DNA from: an uncultured Clostridia bacterium
GTDB lineage: Bacteria > Bacillota > Clostridia > Christensenellales > CAG-314
Length of the DNA stretch: 64,000 nt
NCBI GenBank assembly: GCA_947625725.1
Contig: CANQPI010000003.1
Location: 1 to 64,000 of the forward strand
Direction of reading: 5' to 3'
Positions 1-10,300 of this stretch are shown here, piece by piece. Position 1 is the stretch's first letter. The number at the start of each line of letters is the position of its first letter. Both the position numbers and the translations under genes were made by a program. The notes under the pieces are model-generated. The model saw only the letters and a list, made by a program, of their open reading frames with translations. It made no database searches and was not told the origin of the DNA.

Positions 1-54
1 CTATCCAATTTCGCTAATACTCGCTACCGCTCGTGACGTTCGCTTCACTGCGTT

Positions 55-125
55 TCGCTCGGTTGAGGGCGCATATTCGATTTGTGGCGTTCGCAACTTC
101 GTCGCTCGGTTGAGGGCGCATATTC
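55..125. repeat. Two copies of a 24-bp direct repeat, TCGCTCGGTTGAGGGCGCATATTC (55-78 and 102-125)
   Basis: Exact 24-bp identity read from the sequence, 47 bp start to start. Confidence 0.9.
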
Positions 126-196
126 AAATTGCTAACATATTATACTGCGCTATCGAAAAATTGTCAACGGTTTTGCAATAACAAAAAATTTACCTA

Positions 197-225
197 TTGA
201 TTTTCATTGTTTCAGTTGGTATAAT
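197..225 (+). promoter_or_regulatory. Sigma-A-like promoter TTGATT-N17-TATAAT upstream of the glp-like operon
   Basis: Near-consensus -35/-10 with 17-bp spacer, about 90 bp before the first ATG. Confidence 0.7.
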
Positions 226-317
226 GGTGGTAGTGAAACTTTGTTCACTAATCTTTTTGCGGAGCGTCGGACGTTGCATAGCCGCGCGCGGCGCGTTATT
301 TATTCAAAGAGGTAAGC

Positions 318-2039
318 ATGAATTTCAACAAAATCCTATCCCAGGTGTACAAAAAGTACAACGTAGACGACATTGCTGTCACCGAAACCGATCGTAGCAT
401 TGTGCTTACGGGCGAGTGCGACAATTGGGCAAATATTGTGGCGATCGGCAAGATGTTTGTAACGGAAGGCAAGCATGTCGTAAACGATATTCGCCTCAAA
501 GGTTATTCGGAAAAGCCCGAGCAATTGCCTGCTTTGCGAGATGGCGCGTTGGAAGGTACGTCGTGGGACGTCGTCGTTATAGGCGGCGGTATAAGCGGGT
601 GCGTTGTCGCTCGCGAACTTTCGCGCTACAAATTGCGCGTGTTGCTGGTGGAAAAACACAGCGACGTTGCGCGCGGCGCAAGCGGGGCTAACGACGGAAT
701 GGTGCACGCGGGTATCGACCTCAAACACCGTTGCCTCAAACTTAAATATGTTGTCGCGGGCAACGCCATGTACGGCGACGTTTGCAAGGAATTGGGCGTG
801 GATTTTCGCCGCACGGGGCAATACGTCATTTTTGACAGCCGTCTGATCCGCTTTCTTGCCAAGGGTACGGTGCGCCGCACGGCAAAGTTCGGCATACCGG
901 GAGTAAGGATCATAGGCAAAAAGCAACTCGCCCAAGAAGAACCGTCGGTCAAAGACTTTGCCGTAGGCGCGCTGTATGCGCCGTCAACGGGATATGTTTC
1001 GCCCTATCAATTGACGGTGGCGTTCGCCGAAAACGCCGTTCAAAACGGAGTAAAAGTTTCGTTGAACACGGCGGTGCTGTCAATGGACGTGCAAGAGGGC
1101 AAAGTGGCGCGCATAACGACCAACAGAGGAACGTTTGCGGCGCGTTGCGTCGTCAACTGCGCGGGAGTGTTCGCGGACAAAATCGCCGCAATGGCGGACG
1201 ACAGATATTTTTCCATACATCCGCGCAGAGGCACCGATTTGCTTTTGGATCCCAAATCGCAGGGCGTGCCTACGCAAACCGTCAGCATGGGACCGACGCT
1301 CAAATCCGTTTCGAGTTTCGGCGGCGGATCGACCAAGGGCGGCGGCGTTATCAAGACGATAGACGGCAACTACTTGCTCGGACCTGACGCGGTGGAAATT
1401 CCCGACAGAGAGGACACCGCCACCAATCGAGAAAGTTTTGACAACGTTTTTAACAAGCAAACGCAGGTTTGCCCGAAAGTCAAGCGCGGCGACGTGATAG
1501 CCTATTTCAGCGGCGTTCGCGCTCCAACCTACGAGGAGGATTTCATTATCGAGCGCAGTACCAAGGTGGAAAATTTGGTGCATGTCGCGGGTATTCAATC
1601 GCCGGGACTTACGGCTGCGCCCGCTTTCGGCAAGGATGTCGCGTCAATGGTGGTAGATTACCTGAACGGTACAGGCGCGCAAGTTTTGCCCAATCGCGAT
1701 TTCGACCCCGTCAGACCCCGCCCCGTCAGAGCAAAGGATCTGTCCGACGAGGAGCGCGACGCATTGATCAAGCGCGATCCCGACTTCGGCAAAATCATTT
1801 GCCGCTGTGAGGGCGTGAGTTTGGGAGAAATAAAGCAAGCGCTTCACAATCCGCTGGGCGTGCATACGGTGGACGGCGTCAAACGCCGCGTTCGTGCGGG
1901 AATGGGGCGTTGTCAAGGCGGTTTTTGCATGCCGTTGATAGTTGATATTATATCCAAAGAGTTTGGCATAGACGTAAACGACGTTACCAAGGACGACGAC
2001 GGTAGCAACATTGCCGTCGGCAACATCAAGGAGGTGTAG
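318..2039 (+). CDS. FAD-dependent glycerol-3-phosphate dehydrogenase-like protein (GlpA-like) with C-terminal BFD-like [2Fe-2S] region and BON-like N-terminal segment
   Basis: FAD-binding motif VVVIGGGISGCVVARELSRY; C-terminal ICRCEGVSLGEI...GMGRCQGGFC; RBS aaagaggt. Confidence 0.88.
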   Translation: MNFNKILSQVYKKYNVDDIAVTETDRSIVLTGECDNWANIVAIGKMFVTEGKHVVNDIRLKGYSEKPEQLPALRDGALEGTSWDVVVIGGGISGCVVARELSRYKLRVLLVEKHSDVARGASGANDGMVHAGIDLKHRCLKLKYVVAGNAMYGDVCKELGVDFRRTGQYVIFDSRLIRFLAKGTVRRTAKFGIPGVRIIGKKQLAQEEPSVKDFAVGALYAPSTGYVSPYQLTVAFAENAVQNGVKVSLNTAVLSMDVQEGKVARITTNRGTFAARCVVNCAGVFADKIAAMADDRYFSIHPRRGTDLLLDPKSQGVPTQTVSMGPTLKSVSSFGGGSTKGGGVIKTIDGNYLLGPDAVEIPDREDTATNRESFDNVFNKQTQVCPKVKRGDVIAYFSGVRAPTYEEDFIIERSTKVENLVHVAGIQSPGLTAAPAFGKDVASMVVDYLNGTGAQVLPNRDFDPVRPRPVRAKDLSDEERDALIKRDPDFGKIICRCEGVSLGEIKQALHNPLGVHTVDGVKRRVRAGMGRCQGGFCMPLIVDIISKEFGIDVNDVTKDDDGSNIAVGNIKEV

Positions 2040-2040
2040 C

Positions 2041-3279
2041 GTGAAATTCGACACCGTAGTAATCGGCGGCGGACCTGCGGGGCTTGCCGCGGCGATATGC
2101 GCAAGCAAGGGCGGCGCAAGCGTGCTTTTGATCGAGCGCGAAGCGCGTTTGGGCGGGATTCTCAAACAGTGTATCCACGACGGATTCGGAGTGGTCCGCT
2201 TCGGCGAAAAACTTTCCGGTCCTGAGTACGCCGATAGATTTATACGTGAACTTGCCCAAACAAACGTACAAGTAAGCCTATTTAGTTTTGTTACTCGTAC
2301 AGTTAAAAATCAAAATACGTACAATATAACCTACGTATGCAAGGATGGCGTGCGGCACGCTGAGTGCGACCGCATAGTGCTTGCCACGGGGTGCAGAGAG
2401 CGCACGCGTAACGGAATTTTCGTTCACGGAGATAGGTGCGCGGGGGTCTACACCGCGGGCGCGGCGCAAAACCTCGTCAATATTTTGGGCGTAATGCCGG
2501 GCAAGAGAGTCGTGATATTGGGTTCGGGCGACATCGGACTCATAATGGCGCGCCGACTGACGCTCGAAGGCGCAAAGGTCGTCGGCGTGTACGAAGCGAA
2601 ACCTACGCCCAGCGGACTTACGCGCAATATTCATCAATGTTTGAACGACTTCGACATTCCGCTGTATTTGTCCAAGACGGTTACTCGCGTATTTGGCGAA
2701 ACGCGTTTGGAAAAGGTGGAGATCAGCGACGTTGACGAAAAAATGCGTCCGATAGTCGGCACAGAACAACTAGTCGATTGCGATTGCTTGGTGTTGGCGG
2801 TGGGTTTGATCCCCGAAAACGAACTTGCGCGTGATCTCGGCATAACTCTCGACCCCAAAACAAAGGGCGCGGTGGTGGATCAAAACTGTCAGACCCTTGC
2901 CGACGGCATTTATGCCTGCGGCAACGCTCTGCACGTCAACGACTTGGTGGACTACGTTTCCGAGAGCGGCGAAACCGCCGGCAATCACTGCGCGCGTCCT
3001 TTCAAAATGCGCGATCTCAAACCGATACAAACCGTCGGCAAACTCTTGTATGTAGTGCCGCAACGTCTGGACGTCAACTCCGACGTGAGCAAGGTGGTAA
3101 TGTACTTCCGCGCAAGCGAGGAACTCGCCGATCAACGCCTGACGGTGACGGCGGGCGGGCAAAAGGTGTTCGACAGGGTGTACGGCAAACTTTTGCCGCC
3201 GGAAATGGAGCGTATCGCGGTGGATTTCGGCAAGGCGGCAAATCTCGACGATATAGTCGTCAAATTGGAGGGCAAGTAG
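2041..3279 (+). CDS. FAD/NAD(P)-dependent oxidoreductase (GlpB/NAD(FAD)-dependent dehydrogenase-like)
   Basis: MKFDTVVIGGGPAGLAAAICASKGG; second dinucleotide motif VVILGSGDIGLIMARR; GTG start preferred at 2041 after aaggaggtgt. Confidence 0.88.
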   Translation: MKFDTVVIGGGPAGLAAAICASKGGASVLLIEREARLGGILKQCIHDGFGVVRFGEKLSGPEYADRFIRELAQTNVQVSLFSFVTRTVKNQNTYNITYVCKDGVRHAECDRIVLATGCRERTRNGIFVHGDRCAGVYTAGAAQNLVNILGVMPGKRVVILGSGDIGLIMARRLTLEGAKVVGVYEAKPTPSGLTRNIHQCLNDFDIPLYLSKTVTRVFGETRLEKVEISDVDEKMRPIVGTEQLVDCDCLVLAVGLIPENELARDLGITLDPKTKGAVVDQNCQTLADGIYACGNALHVNDLVDYVSESGETAGNHCARPFKMRDLKPIQTVGKLLYVVPQRLDVNSDVSKVVMYFRASEELADQRLTVTAGGQKVFDRVYGKLLPPEMERIAVDFGKAANLDDIVVKLEGK

Positions 3280-3280
3280 T

Positions 3281-3640
3281 ATGGAAATGGTGTGTATCGT
3301 GTGTCCCAACGGTTGTCGGCTTTCCGTTGAACGAACGGGGGACAAAGTGACCGTTTCGGGCAACAAATGCAAGCGCGGAGAGGCTTTTGCCGTAAACGAA
3401 CTTACCAACCCCACGCGTAGCGTAACTACATCCGTCAAAACGACGGTAAAAGGATATCCCGTCATATCGGTAAAAACGGACGGCGAGATACCCAAAGGTA
3501 AAATATTCGAGTTAATGAACCTGTGCAAACAAATAATTGTCACCGAACCGTTGCCTATCGGCGCGACGGTGGCGACCGATTTGTTCGGCACGGGCGTAAA
3601 TTTGATAACAACAAAAACAATGGAGGAAACAAATGAGTAA
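3281..3640 (+). CDS. DUF1667-type small Cys-containing protein
   Basis: MEMVCIVCPNGCRLSVE...NKCKRGEAFAVNELTNPTRSVTTSV; position after GlpA/GlpB-like genes. Confidence 0.82.
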   Translation: MEMVCIVCPNGCRLSVERTGDKVTVSGNKCKRGEAFAVNELTNPTRSVTTSVKTTVKGYPVISVKTDGEIPKGKIFELMNLCKQIIVTEPLPIGATVATDLFGTGVNLITTKTMEETNE

Positions 3641-5162
3641 CGTATTGGTTATCGATGTAGGCACGCAGAGCATGCGCGGACTTATCTTTGACGACAAGGG
3701 CGCGCTTTTGCACAAAGAACAGGTAAAATACAAACCCTACATATCCAAGGAAAACGGCTACATGGAGCAAACCGCCGATATGTATTGGTCGGTCATGTGT
3801 CAGATCACGCAAAAGATCACAAGCGAACATGCCGATTTGATGAAAGACGTCATTGCCATGAGCGTGGATACGTTCCGCGATACGGCGGTGCTGTTGGACG
3901 AAAACAACAATGTTTTGCGCAATTTGATACTGTGGAGCGATCAGCGCGTAGCCGACACATCCGAGCCTTTGCCCCGCAAGCACGCCGCACTGTTCAAGTT
4001 GGTGGGAATGACTCGCACCGTCAACGCCATACGCAGCAGGGTCAAAACGCGTTGGATAATGCAACACGAGCCGGAACTGTGGCAAAAAGTACGCAAGGTG
4101 GTGCATATTTCGGCGTATTTCAACTACCTGCTGACGGGCAACTTGATTGACAGTTATGCGTCCACTATCGGACACTTTCCGTTCGATTTCAAAAACAAAC
4201 GCTATCTCGGCGAAAAGGATCTTACGTTCCCCGTGTACGGACTTGACTTGAAGTACATGATTCCCGTATGCGCGCCCGGCGACGTAATGGGCAACATAAC
4301 TGCACAGTGCGCGCTTTTAACGGGCTTACCTGTGGGCTTAAAGGTCATTGCAAGCGGCTCTGACAAGGGTTGCGAAACGGTCGGCGTCGGTTGCGTAGAG
4401 AGCAACGTCGCCTCGGTCAGTTTCGGCACGACGAGTACGGTGCAGTTTTCCACCAAAAAGTATTTCGAGCCGGAAAAATTTTTGCCCGCATACCCGTCGG
4501 TACTCAAAGATTACTACAATCCCGAAGTGCAGATCTTTCGCGGGTATTGGATGATAAGTTGGTTCAAACAAAATTTTGCGCGCCACCTCGAAAAGCGTGC
4601 GGAAGAAATGGGCAAATCCGTAGAGGAAATAATGAACGAAGAAATCGAGGCTATCCCGCCGGGATGCGACGGTTTGATCTTGCAACCTTTCTGGCAGGCG
4701 GGGCTTACCACTCCCGAAGCGCGCGGTTCGATCATTGGTTTCAGCGATTACCACACTCGCGCTCACGTGTACCGCGCCATTATCGAGGGTATCGACTTTG
4801 CTTTGAGAGAGGGATTGGAACGCATGGAAAAGCGCGGCAAACAAAAAATAGATTTTATCGCCGTGTCGGGAGGCGGATCGCAAAGCGACTTGATTTGTCA
4901 GATCGCCGCCAACATATTCAACAAACCCGTCAAGCGCGTTCAAACCTACGAAACAAGCGGTTTGGGCGCGGCAATAGTGGCGTTTACCTCTTGCGGCGTG
5001 TTCGACAGCGAACTTGACGCGATCAAGAGCATGGTCCACTACACCGACGTGTTTATGCCCGAGCCGACGGCGGTCGTCACCTACGATCACATTTATCGCA
5101 ACATTTATCTCAAACTGTATGCTAAATTGCAAAGTTTTTACAAATATTTGGAAAAGGAGTAA
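3633..5162 (+). CDS. FGGY-family carbohydrate kinase (glycerol/xylulose kinase-like)
   Basis: N-terminal VLVIDVGTQSMRGLIFDDKG; ISFGTTSTVQF-like region; AVSGGGSQSDLICQIAANIFNKPV. Confidence 0.88.
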   Translation: MSNVLVIDVGTQSMRGLIFDDKGALLHKEQVKYKPYISKENGYMEQTADMYWSVMCQITQKITSEHADLMKDVIAMSVDTFRDTAVLLDENNNVLRNLILWSDQRVADTSEPLPRKHAALFKLVGMTRTVNAIRSRVKTRWIMQHEPELWQKVRKVVHISAYFNYLLTGNLIDSYASTIGHFPFDFKNKRYLGEKDLTFPVYGLDLKYMIPVCAPGDVMGNITAQCALLTGLPVGLKVIASGSDKGCETVGVGCVESNVASVSFGTTSTVQFSTKKYFEPEKFLPAYPSVLKDYYNPEVQIFRGYWMISWFKQNFARHLEKRAEEMGKSVEEIMNEEIEAIPPGCDGLILQPFWQAGLTTPEARGSIIGFSDYHTRAHVYRAIIEGIDFALREGLERMEKRGKQKIDFIAVSGGGSQSDLICQIAANIFNKPVKRVQTYETSGLGAAIVAFTSCGVFDSELDAIKSMVHYTDVFMPEPTAVVTYDHIYRNIYLKLYAKLQSFYKYLEKE

Positions 5163-5168
5163 CAAACA

Positions 5169-6905
5169 ATGAGCAAACCGTACAAAGATTTTGAACCGAA
5201 GTGGTATCGTGAAGTTGCGCCCAAGGGCAGTTACCGTTCCATTTACAAGTGGGGCGACCCCTCCTTTGTCAAAGTTCCCAAGGAAGCGTTGTACAAGATG
5301 ATGAAGGACAAGTTCCATTTGACGGACGACGACTTCAAAACTTACTGCGAGCCTCTCGGCCTGGAACAGGTCAAGTTGGACAAACCATGCGGACTTTCCG
5401 CCGAACTGTTGGACGAACTTCGTTTGATCGTGGGCGACGAAAACGTCAGCACAGACGATTACGACAGGTTGTCCGTCGCTTACGGCAAAACCATGTTCGA
5501 TCTGCTTCGGCTGAGGGAACACATTGCCGACAACGTACCCGACGCCGTCGTTTACCCCGAGAACAAATTTCACGTAGAGCAGATCGTCGCGTTTTGTTCA
5601 AAACACAAAATCCCCCTCTATGTCTACGGCGGCGGCTCGTCGGTAACGAGGGGCGTAGAGCCGATTTGCGGCGGAATTTCGTTGGATATGCGCCGTCATT
5701 TCAACAAAGTGGTGGATTTCAACGAAGTGGACCAAACCATCACCGTCGAGGCGGGCATGAGCGGTCCCAAGTTGGAAGAAACTTTGCGCGACGCGGTAAA
5801 ATTGTTCGGCGCAAAACGCGCCTACACATGCGGACATTTTCCGCAATCGTTCGAGTACAGTTCGGTGGGCGGCTGGACGGTCACTCGCGGCGCGGGACAA
5901 AACAGCACCTACTACGGCAAGATCGAAGATATCGTCATTGCGCAGGAGTACGCCACCCCGACTGGCATTGTCAAAACGGAAGTTTACCCCGCGCGCGCAA
6001 CCGGTCCCGACGTAAATCAGATAATGATGGGCAGCGAGGGTACGTTTGGAGTGCTTACGCACGTCACGCTCAAAATTTTCCGTTGGATGCCGCAAAATCA
6101 CTACAAATTCAGTTTTATGTTCAAAGATTGGCGTTCCGCAATGGATGCCGCGCGGGAAATAATGCAGTGCGAGTGCGGCAAACCCAGCGTTTTCCGTTTG
6201 TCAGATCCGGAAGAAACGGACATTACCATGCGCATGTACGGCGTTGACGAATCTCCGCTCAACGGCTTGATGAAATCCCTGGGTTACAAACCGGGCGAAC
6301 GTTGTTTGTTCCTCGGCTTTACCGACGGAGAAAAGGGCTTTTGCAAAAACGTCGCGCGTAACGTCAAAAAGATTTGCAAAAAGTATCACGCAATGAGCCT
6401 CACGGGCGCGGTCACTTCCGCGTGGGAAAAAGGTCGTTTCAACGATCCGTATCTGCGCGACAGCATGCAGGACTTCGGCATTATGACGGACACTTTGGAG
6501 TGCAGCGTGCGTTGGAGTCAGATGGAGGAAGTACACAAAATGGTGCGCGACTACTGTCACAGCCGTCCCGATACGATTTGCATGACGCACATGTCGCATT
6601 GCTATCCGCAGGGCGCAAATTTGTACTTCATTTTTATCGCGCGCATGACCAAGTTGGATGAATTTGTGTCCTATTGGAGCGGGATCTTGGACCACATTCA
6701 AAAGAGCGGCGCGGCGATCAGCCACCATCACGGCATAGGCAAATTTTTTGCGCCGTGGTTGGAGGGGCAGATAGGCAGTCGTCAGTTGGAAATTTACAAA
6801 ACGCTCAAAAAACACTTCGATCCCGACAACCTTATGAACCCGGGAGGCACTTTGGCGTTGGATCTCAAAGAGGAAGACAAGAGATTTATCCGACCCAAAT
6901 GGTAA
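5169..6905 (+). CDS. FAD-binding oxidase, alkyldihydroxyacetonephosphate synthase (AGPS)-like
   Basis: VYGGGSSVTRG, STYYGKIEDIV, ATGPDVNQIMMGSEGTFGVLTHVTLKI, C-terminal DPDNLMNPGGTLAL. Confidence 0.85.
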   Translation: MSKPYKDFEPKWYREVAPKGSYRSIYKWGDPSFVKVPKEALYKMMKDKFHLTDDDFKTYCEPLGLEQVKLDKPCGLSAELLDELRLIVGDENVSTDDYDRLSVAYGKTMFDLLRLREHIADNVPDAVVYPENKFHVEQIVAFCSKHKIPLYVYGGGSSVTRGVEPICGGISLDMRRHFNKVVDFNEVDQTITVEAGMSGPKLEETLRDAVKLFGAKRAYTCGHFPQSFEYSSVGGWTVTRGAGQNSTYYGKIEDIVIAQEYATPTGIVKTEVYPARATGPDVNQIMMGSEGTFGVLTHVTLKIFRWMPQNHYKFSFMFKDWRSAMDAAREIMQCECGKPSVFRLSDPEETDITMRMYGVDESPLNGLMKSLGYKPGERCLFLGFTDGEKGFCKNVARNVKKICKKYHAMSLTGAVTSAWEKGRFNDPYLRDSMQDFGIMTDTLECSVRWSQMEEVHKMVRDYCHSRPDTICMTHMSHCYPQGANLYFIFIARMTKLDEFVSYWSGILDHIQKSGAAISHHHGIGKFFAPWLEGQIGSRQLEIYKTLKKHFDPDNLMNPGGTLALDLKEEDKRFIRPKW

Positions 6906-6992
6906 CGGCAGTCAATTGCCGTTCTCGGCAGTAGCCAACGCGTTGCCGCCGACCAAACCATAACAATTTTTAACCCCATATTGCTATTTTGC

Positions 6993-7046
6993 GACGCATT
7001 TTCGCAACAGGGAAGCAGAGCCCTGCCGAAAATGCGTCCTTTTGTT
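6993..7046 (+). terminator. Rho-independent terminator
   Basis: GACGCATTTTCG...CGAAAATGCGTC 12-bp stem with inner CAGGG/CCCTG, followed by a T-rich tract. Confidence 0.85.
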
Positions 7047-7195
7047 TTGTCTGCAAGACGTCGTTTTTGTGCAAACTACCGAAATTTTGCGCATACTAAT
7101 TCGGTACAAAGCGATTTCGGACGGCATAAATGCCTTCATTCTTGAAATAACATTATAACAAACTTAAAAAAATCTTAATTTTTGGTTAAAATTAG

Positions 7196-7225
7196 TTGAC
7201 AGTAGGGGGGGGGGTAATGTATAGT
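7196..7225 (+). promoter_or_regulatory. Promoter with a G10 homopolymer in the spacer: TTGACA-agta-G10-taatg-TATAGT, 18-bp spacer
   Basis: TTGACA 7196-7201, G10 7205-7214, TATAGT 7220-7225. Confidence 0.7.
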
Positions 7226-7354
7226 GTATGAGTGACTTAATACGCTTTTTCGACAAAATCCACGGTTGGGTCGAAATTTTACGAAAAATATTTGTCGAAT
7301 ACGGAACGATCGTTTCGATTCGAACGAGCAGTAAGCAAAACGGAGGCACGGATA

Positions 7355-10300
7355 ATGACAAAATTCCGTCTTAAAACTACAACAATGATCTTTGCGGCGT
7401 TGCTTTTGTCTGCGCTGTTGATTTGCGTGTTTGCCGCATGCGCGCCGCGCACAACGGATGAGGTACGCACGGTCACGTTTATGAACGGCGACGACGTCTA
7501 CGAAACGCAAACGGTCAAGTTGGGAGAAAAATACACTTTTCCGCAAAACGATCCCACGTTGGAACAACCCGATGACGATCATCTTTACAGTTTTCTCGGT
7601 TGGACGCTGGACCCCGACTTTTACGAATACCGTAGCGAATTGCTGACGGAGCCGGACTACGTGGTTTCGAATATCACCATTTACGCCGCGTACCGTTTGG
7701 TTGCGATCGACAGCACTCCCGGACAGGGCGCGGACTTGGTTTACAACGTAGAGTTCCGCATGCCGCGCGGCGAGGACTTCGGCGAGTGGTCGGGCAAAAC
7801 GCTCGAACAGTTCACTCAAAAGGAAGTTCACCGTTATTCGGACGCGGTATTGCCCGACGCCGAGTTGTTGCCCCAAATCGACGGCTATCACTTTACCGGC
7901 GAGTGGTCGGGCGGCAGTCTTACCAACGTTCGCGGAAACCGACGCGTTACCGCAGTGTACGAAAAGAACGTGTACAACTACACTTGGAACTATCTCGGGC
8001 AAACTTATACGCGCGAGTTGCCCTTCCGCACGCAGGTGGACTTGACGGAACATCCGCAGGTGGACGAGGCGTTTGTTTTCGACGGGTGGTACACCGACCC
8101 CGAATTCCGCACGCCAGCCACTCTCACCGAGATACCCGCGCAAGACGTTGAACTGTACGCCAAGTACCGCGTGGATTTCAGCACCGCAACGGTATCATAC
8201 GAAGGGTCGTTGGTTTACGGCGACATACGCAACAATTTGTATATCAGCGGACTCAAAGAGTGCGACGACCTTGTCTACACGTTTCAATGGACGGTGAACG
8301 ACGTTGTTGACGAACCGTCCGACGTCCGTTTCCGCGAAGTCAGGAACGCAGGCGACTACAACGTTGCCGTGCGTATTTTTGCCGTTTACAAGGGCGACGT
8401 TCTCCGCGACGAGGGTGACGCCACAACGGAGCAAGGCTCTGCGCAATTTGTCTACACTGTGGACAAGGCGACTTTGACGGCGGTGGTAACTCTGTCAAAA
8501 AATTCGATAGTCTACGGCGACGAGATCCCCGAGGCAACTATCGTATATGACGGTTTTGTGTTTGACGAAACCGCCGAGGGCGTGGGCGTAGGGCAGGACT
8601 TCCTTATCATGCGCGGCGAGCAAGATTGCACTGATACCAACTTGCACGTCGGCGCTTACCGTGTGGAAACGCGTCCTCGCGAACTGCCCAACTACAAGTT
8701 TGCCCAGATTGCCGCGCCTACGTTTGACGTGACGAAAAAGGACCTTACAGTTACCGCAACGGTAACAAGCAATGTTTACGGCGACGGGTTCGATTACCAA
8801 GTCGCTTTCGACGGGTTTGTCGAGGCGTACAACGACGACGAACAAGTCCTCGGCAGACATTGGTTTACGCTCGACGGCGACGGCGAGTACGTTTTCGGCG
8901 ACCGCATACACGCGGGCGAGTACAGCGCGCAACTGTGCGGTTACGCTTCCGACGACTACAACGTAATTTTGCCTGATGCGGTTACGTTTGGCGTGTCCAA
9001 ACGTCCCGCGAGCGCGCAAATTACTGCGGAGGGCGGCATTTACGGCGTTACGCCCGACGTTAGTTACAAACTCGGCAACGTTTTTGCGGAAGATGAAGAT
9101 AGATTTACGCCCGCCTATACATATACGAGCGGCGGCAATGCCTACAACGATATTTCCCGTTTCGTCGTGGGCAATTACAACGTAACCGCCACGTTTGAAG
9201 AACGCGGTTACTCCGACTATCAAACGGTAGCGGTCACGGGCGACGAGTTTGAAATTACAAAACGTCCTCTCAATGTCACCGTTGACGTACAATCGGTCTA
9301 CACTTACGGAGATACCGTTACCGCCAAAGCCGTTTACGAAAACAATTTTGCGTTTGACGAGGACGAAAATACCAACGGTTTGGTGCGCGGAGAAATCTCC
9401 TTTGTTTGGAAGAACGCCGAAGGCACAGAGTACCGTCGAAACAACTTCGAAGCGGGCAATTACAGCGTTGTCGCGCAAGGTGTATCCGCGTTGAATTATG
9501 AGTTCCGATTCCCCGCTACGCAATTCGTCGTCAATCGCAAAACACTTGTGTTAAAGGTGCATTTGCAAAGCGATTCGATTTTGTACGGCGAAACTCCGCG
9601 CGTTGCTACGGACAGCGGATATATCAACGGTATCGAGTACGTCGGATTTGCTTTTGACGAAACGGCTACAAGCGTGTTCGGTATTGCCAAACTTCCGCAA
9701 ATCACGTATCTTGACGCAGAGAATGAGGCAACTCAAAGTTTCCATGCGGGAACTTATACGGCAACTACTTCTGCCGAGAGCGCCAACTATGATATCGAAG
9801 TGGTGGCTCAATCCTTTACGGTCAATCGCCGCACGTTGTTTGTAAATGTGGAACTTTCTGCCCCAAGCCTGATCTACGGCAACAAACCCACGTCTACAAT
9901 CGTTTACGCCGCAGAAAACTACGACGGGTTCTTCGGCAACGAGAAAAACATATACGCTGCCGACGCTCACGTGGTGTATGGCGGCAATCAAACATACACG
10001 CAAGAACAACTTAACGGCACAGCCAAGATGTTGGCGGGCAAGTACGTTGTGACGGTGCAAGGTATTGACAAGGGTATAAATAAGGATTATCAAGTTACTT
10101 ATCAATATACAGTAGATAATTTAACATTCACGGTGGAGCGCGCCCCGATACAAATAACCGTTTCCGCCGCAAGCGATACCTACACCTACGGCGTAGATCC
10201 CGCGCTCACCGTTGCGGCCGACAAATTCGGCTACGGCGAAACCGCCCAAGAGTTGTTCGGCGAAAGTTGGGATACCGTTCTCTACACCAAGGACGACAAA

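Noticed and set aside
4338-5573. 411-aa minus-strand ORF (and similar antisense ORFs such as 21255-22625 and 31124-32617)
   Set aside because: Overlap confidently assigned genes and span gene boundaries; no RBS or family support.
7292-7354. Upstream Met (7292) for the giant lipoprotein
   Set aside because: The Met at 7355 has a cggagg RBS and gives a normal lipoprotein signal peptide; the 21-aa extension does not.
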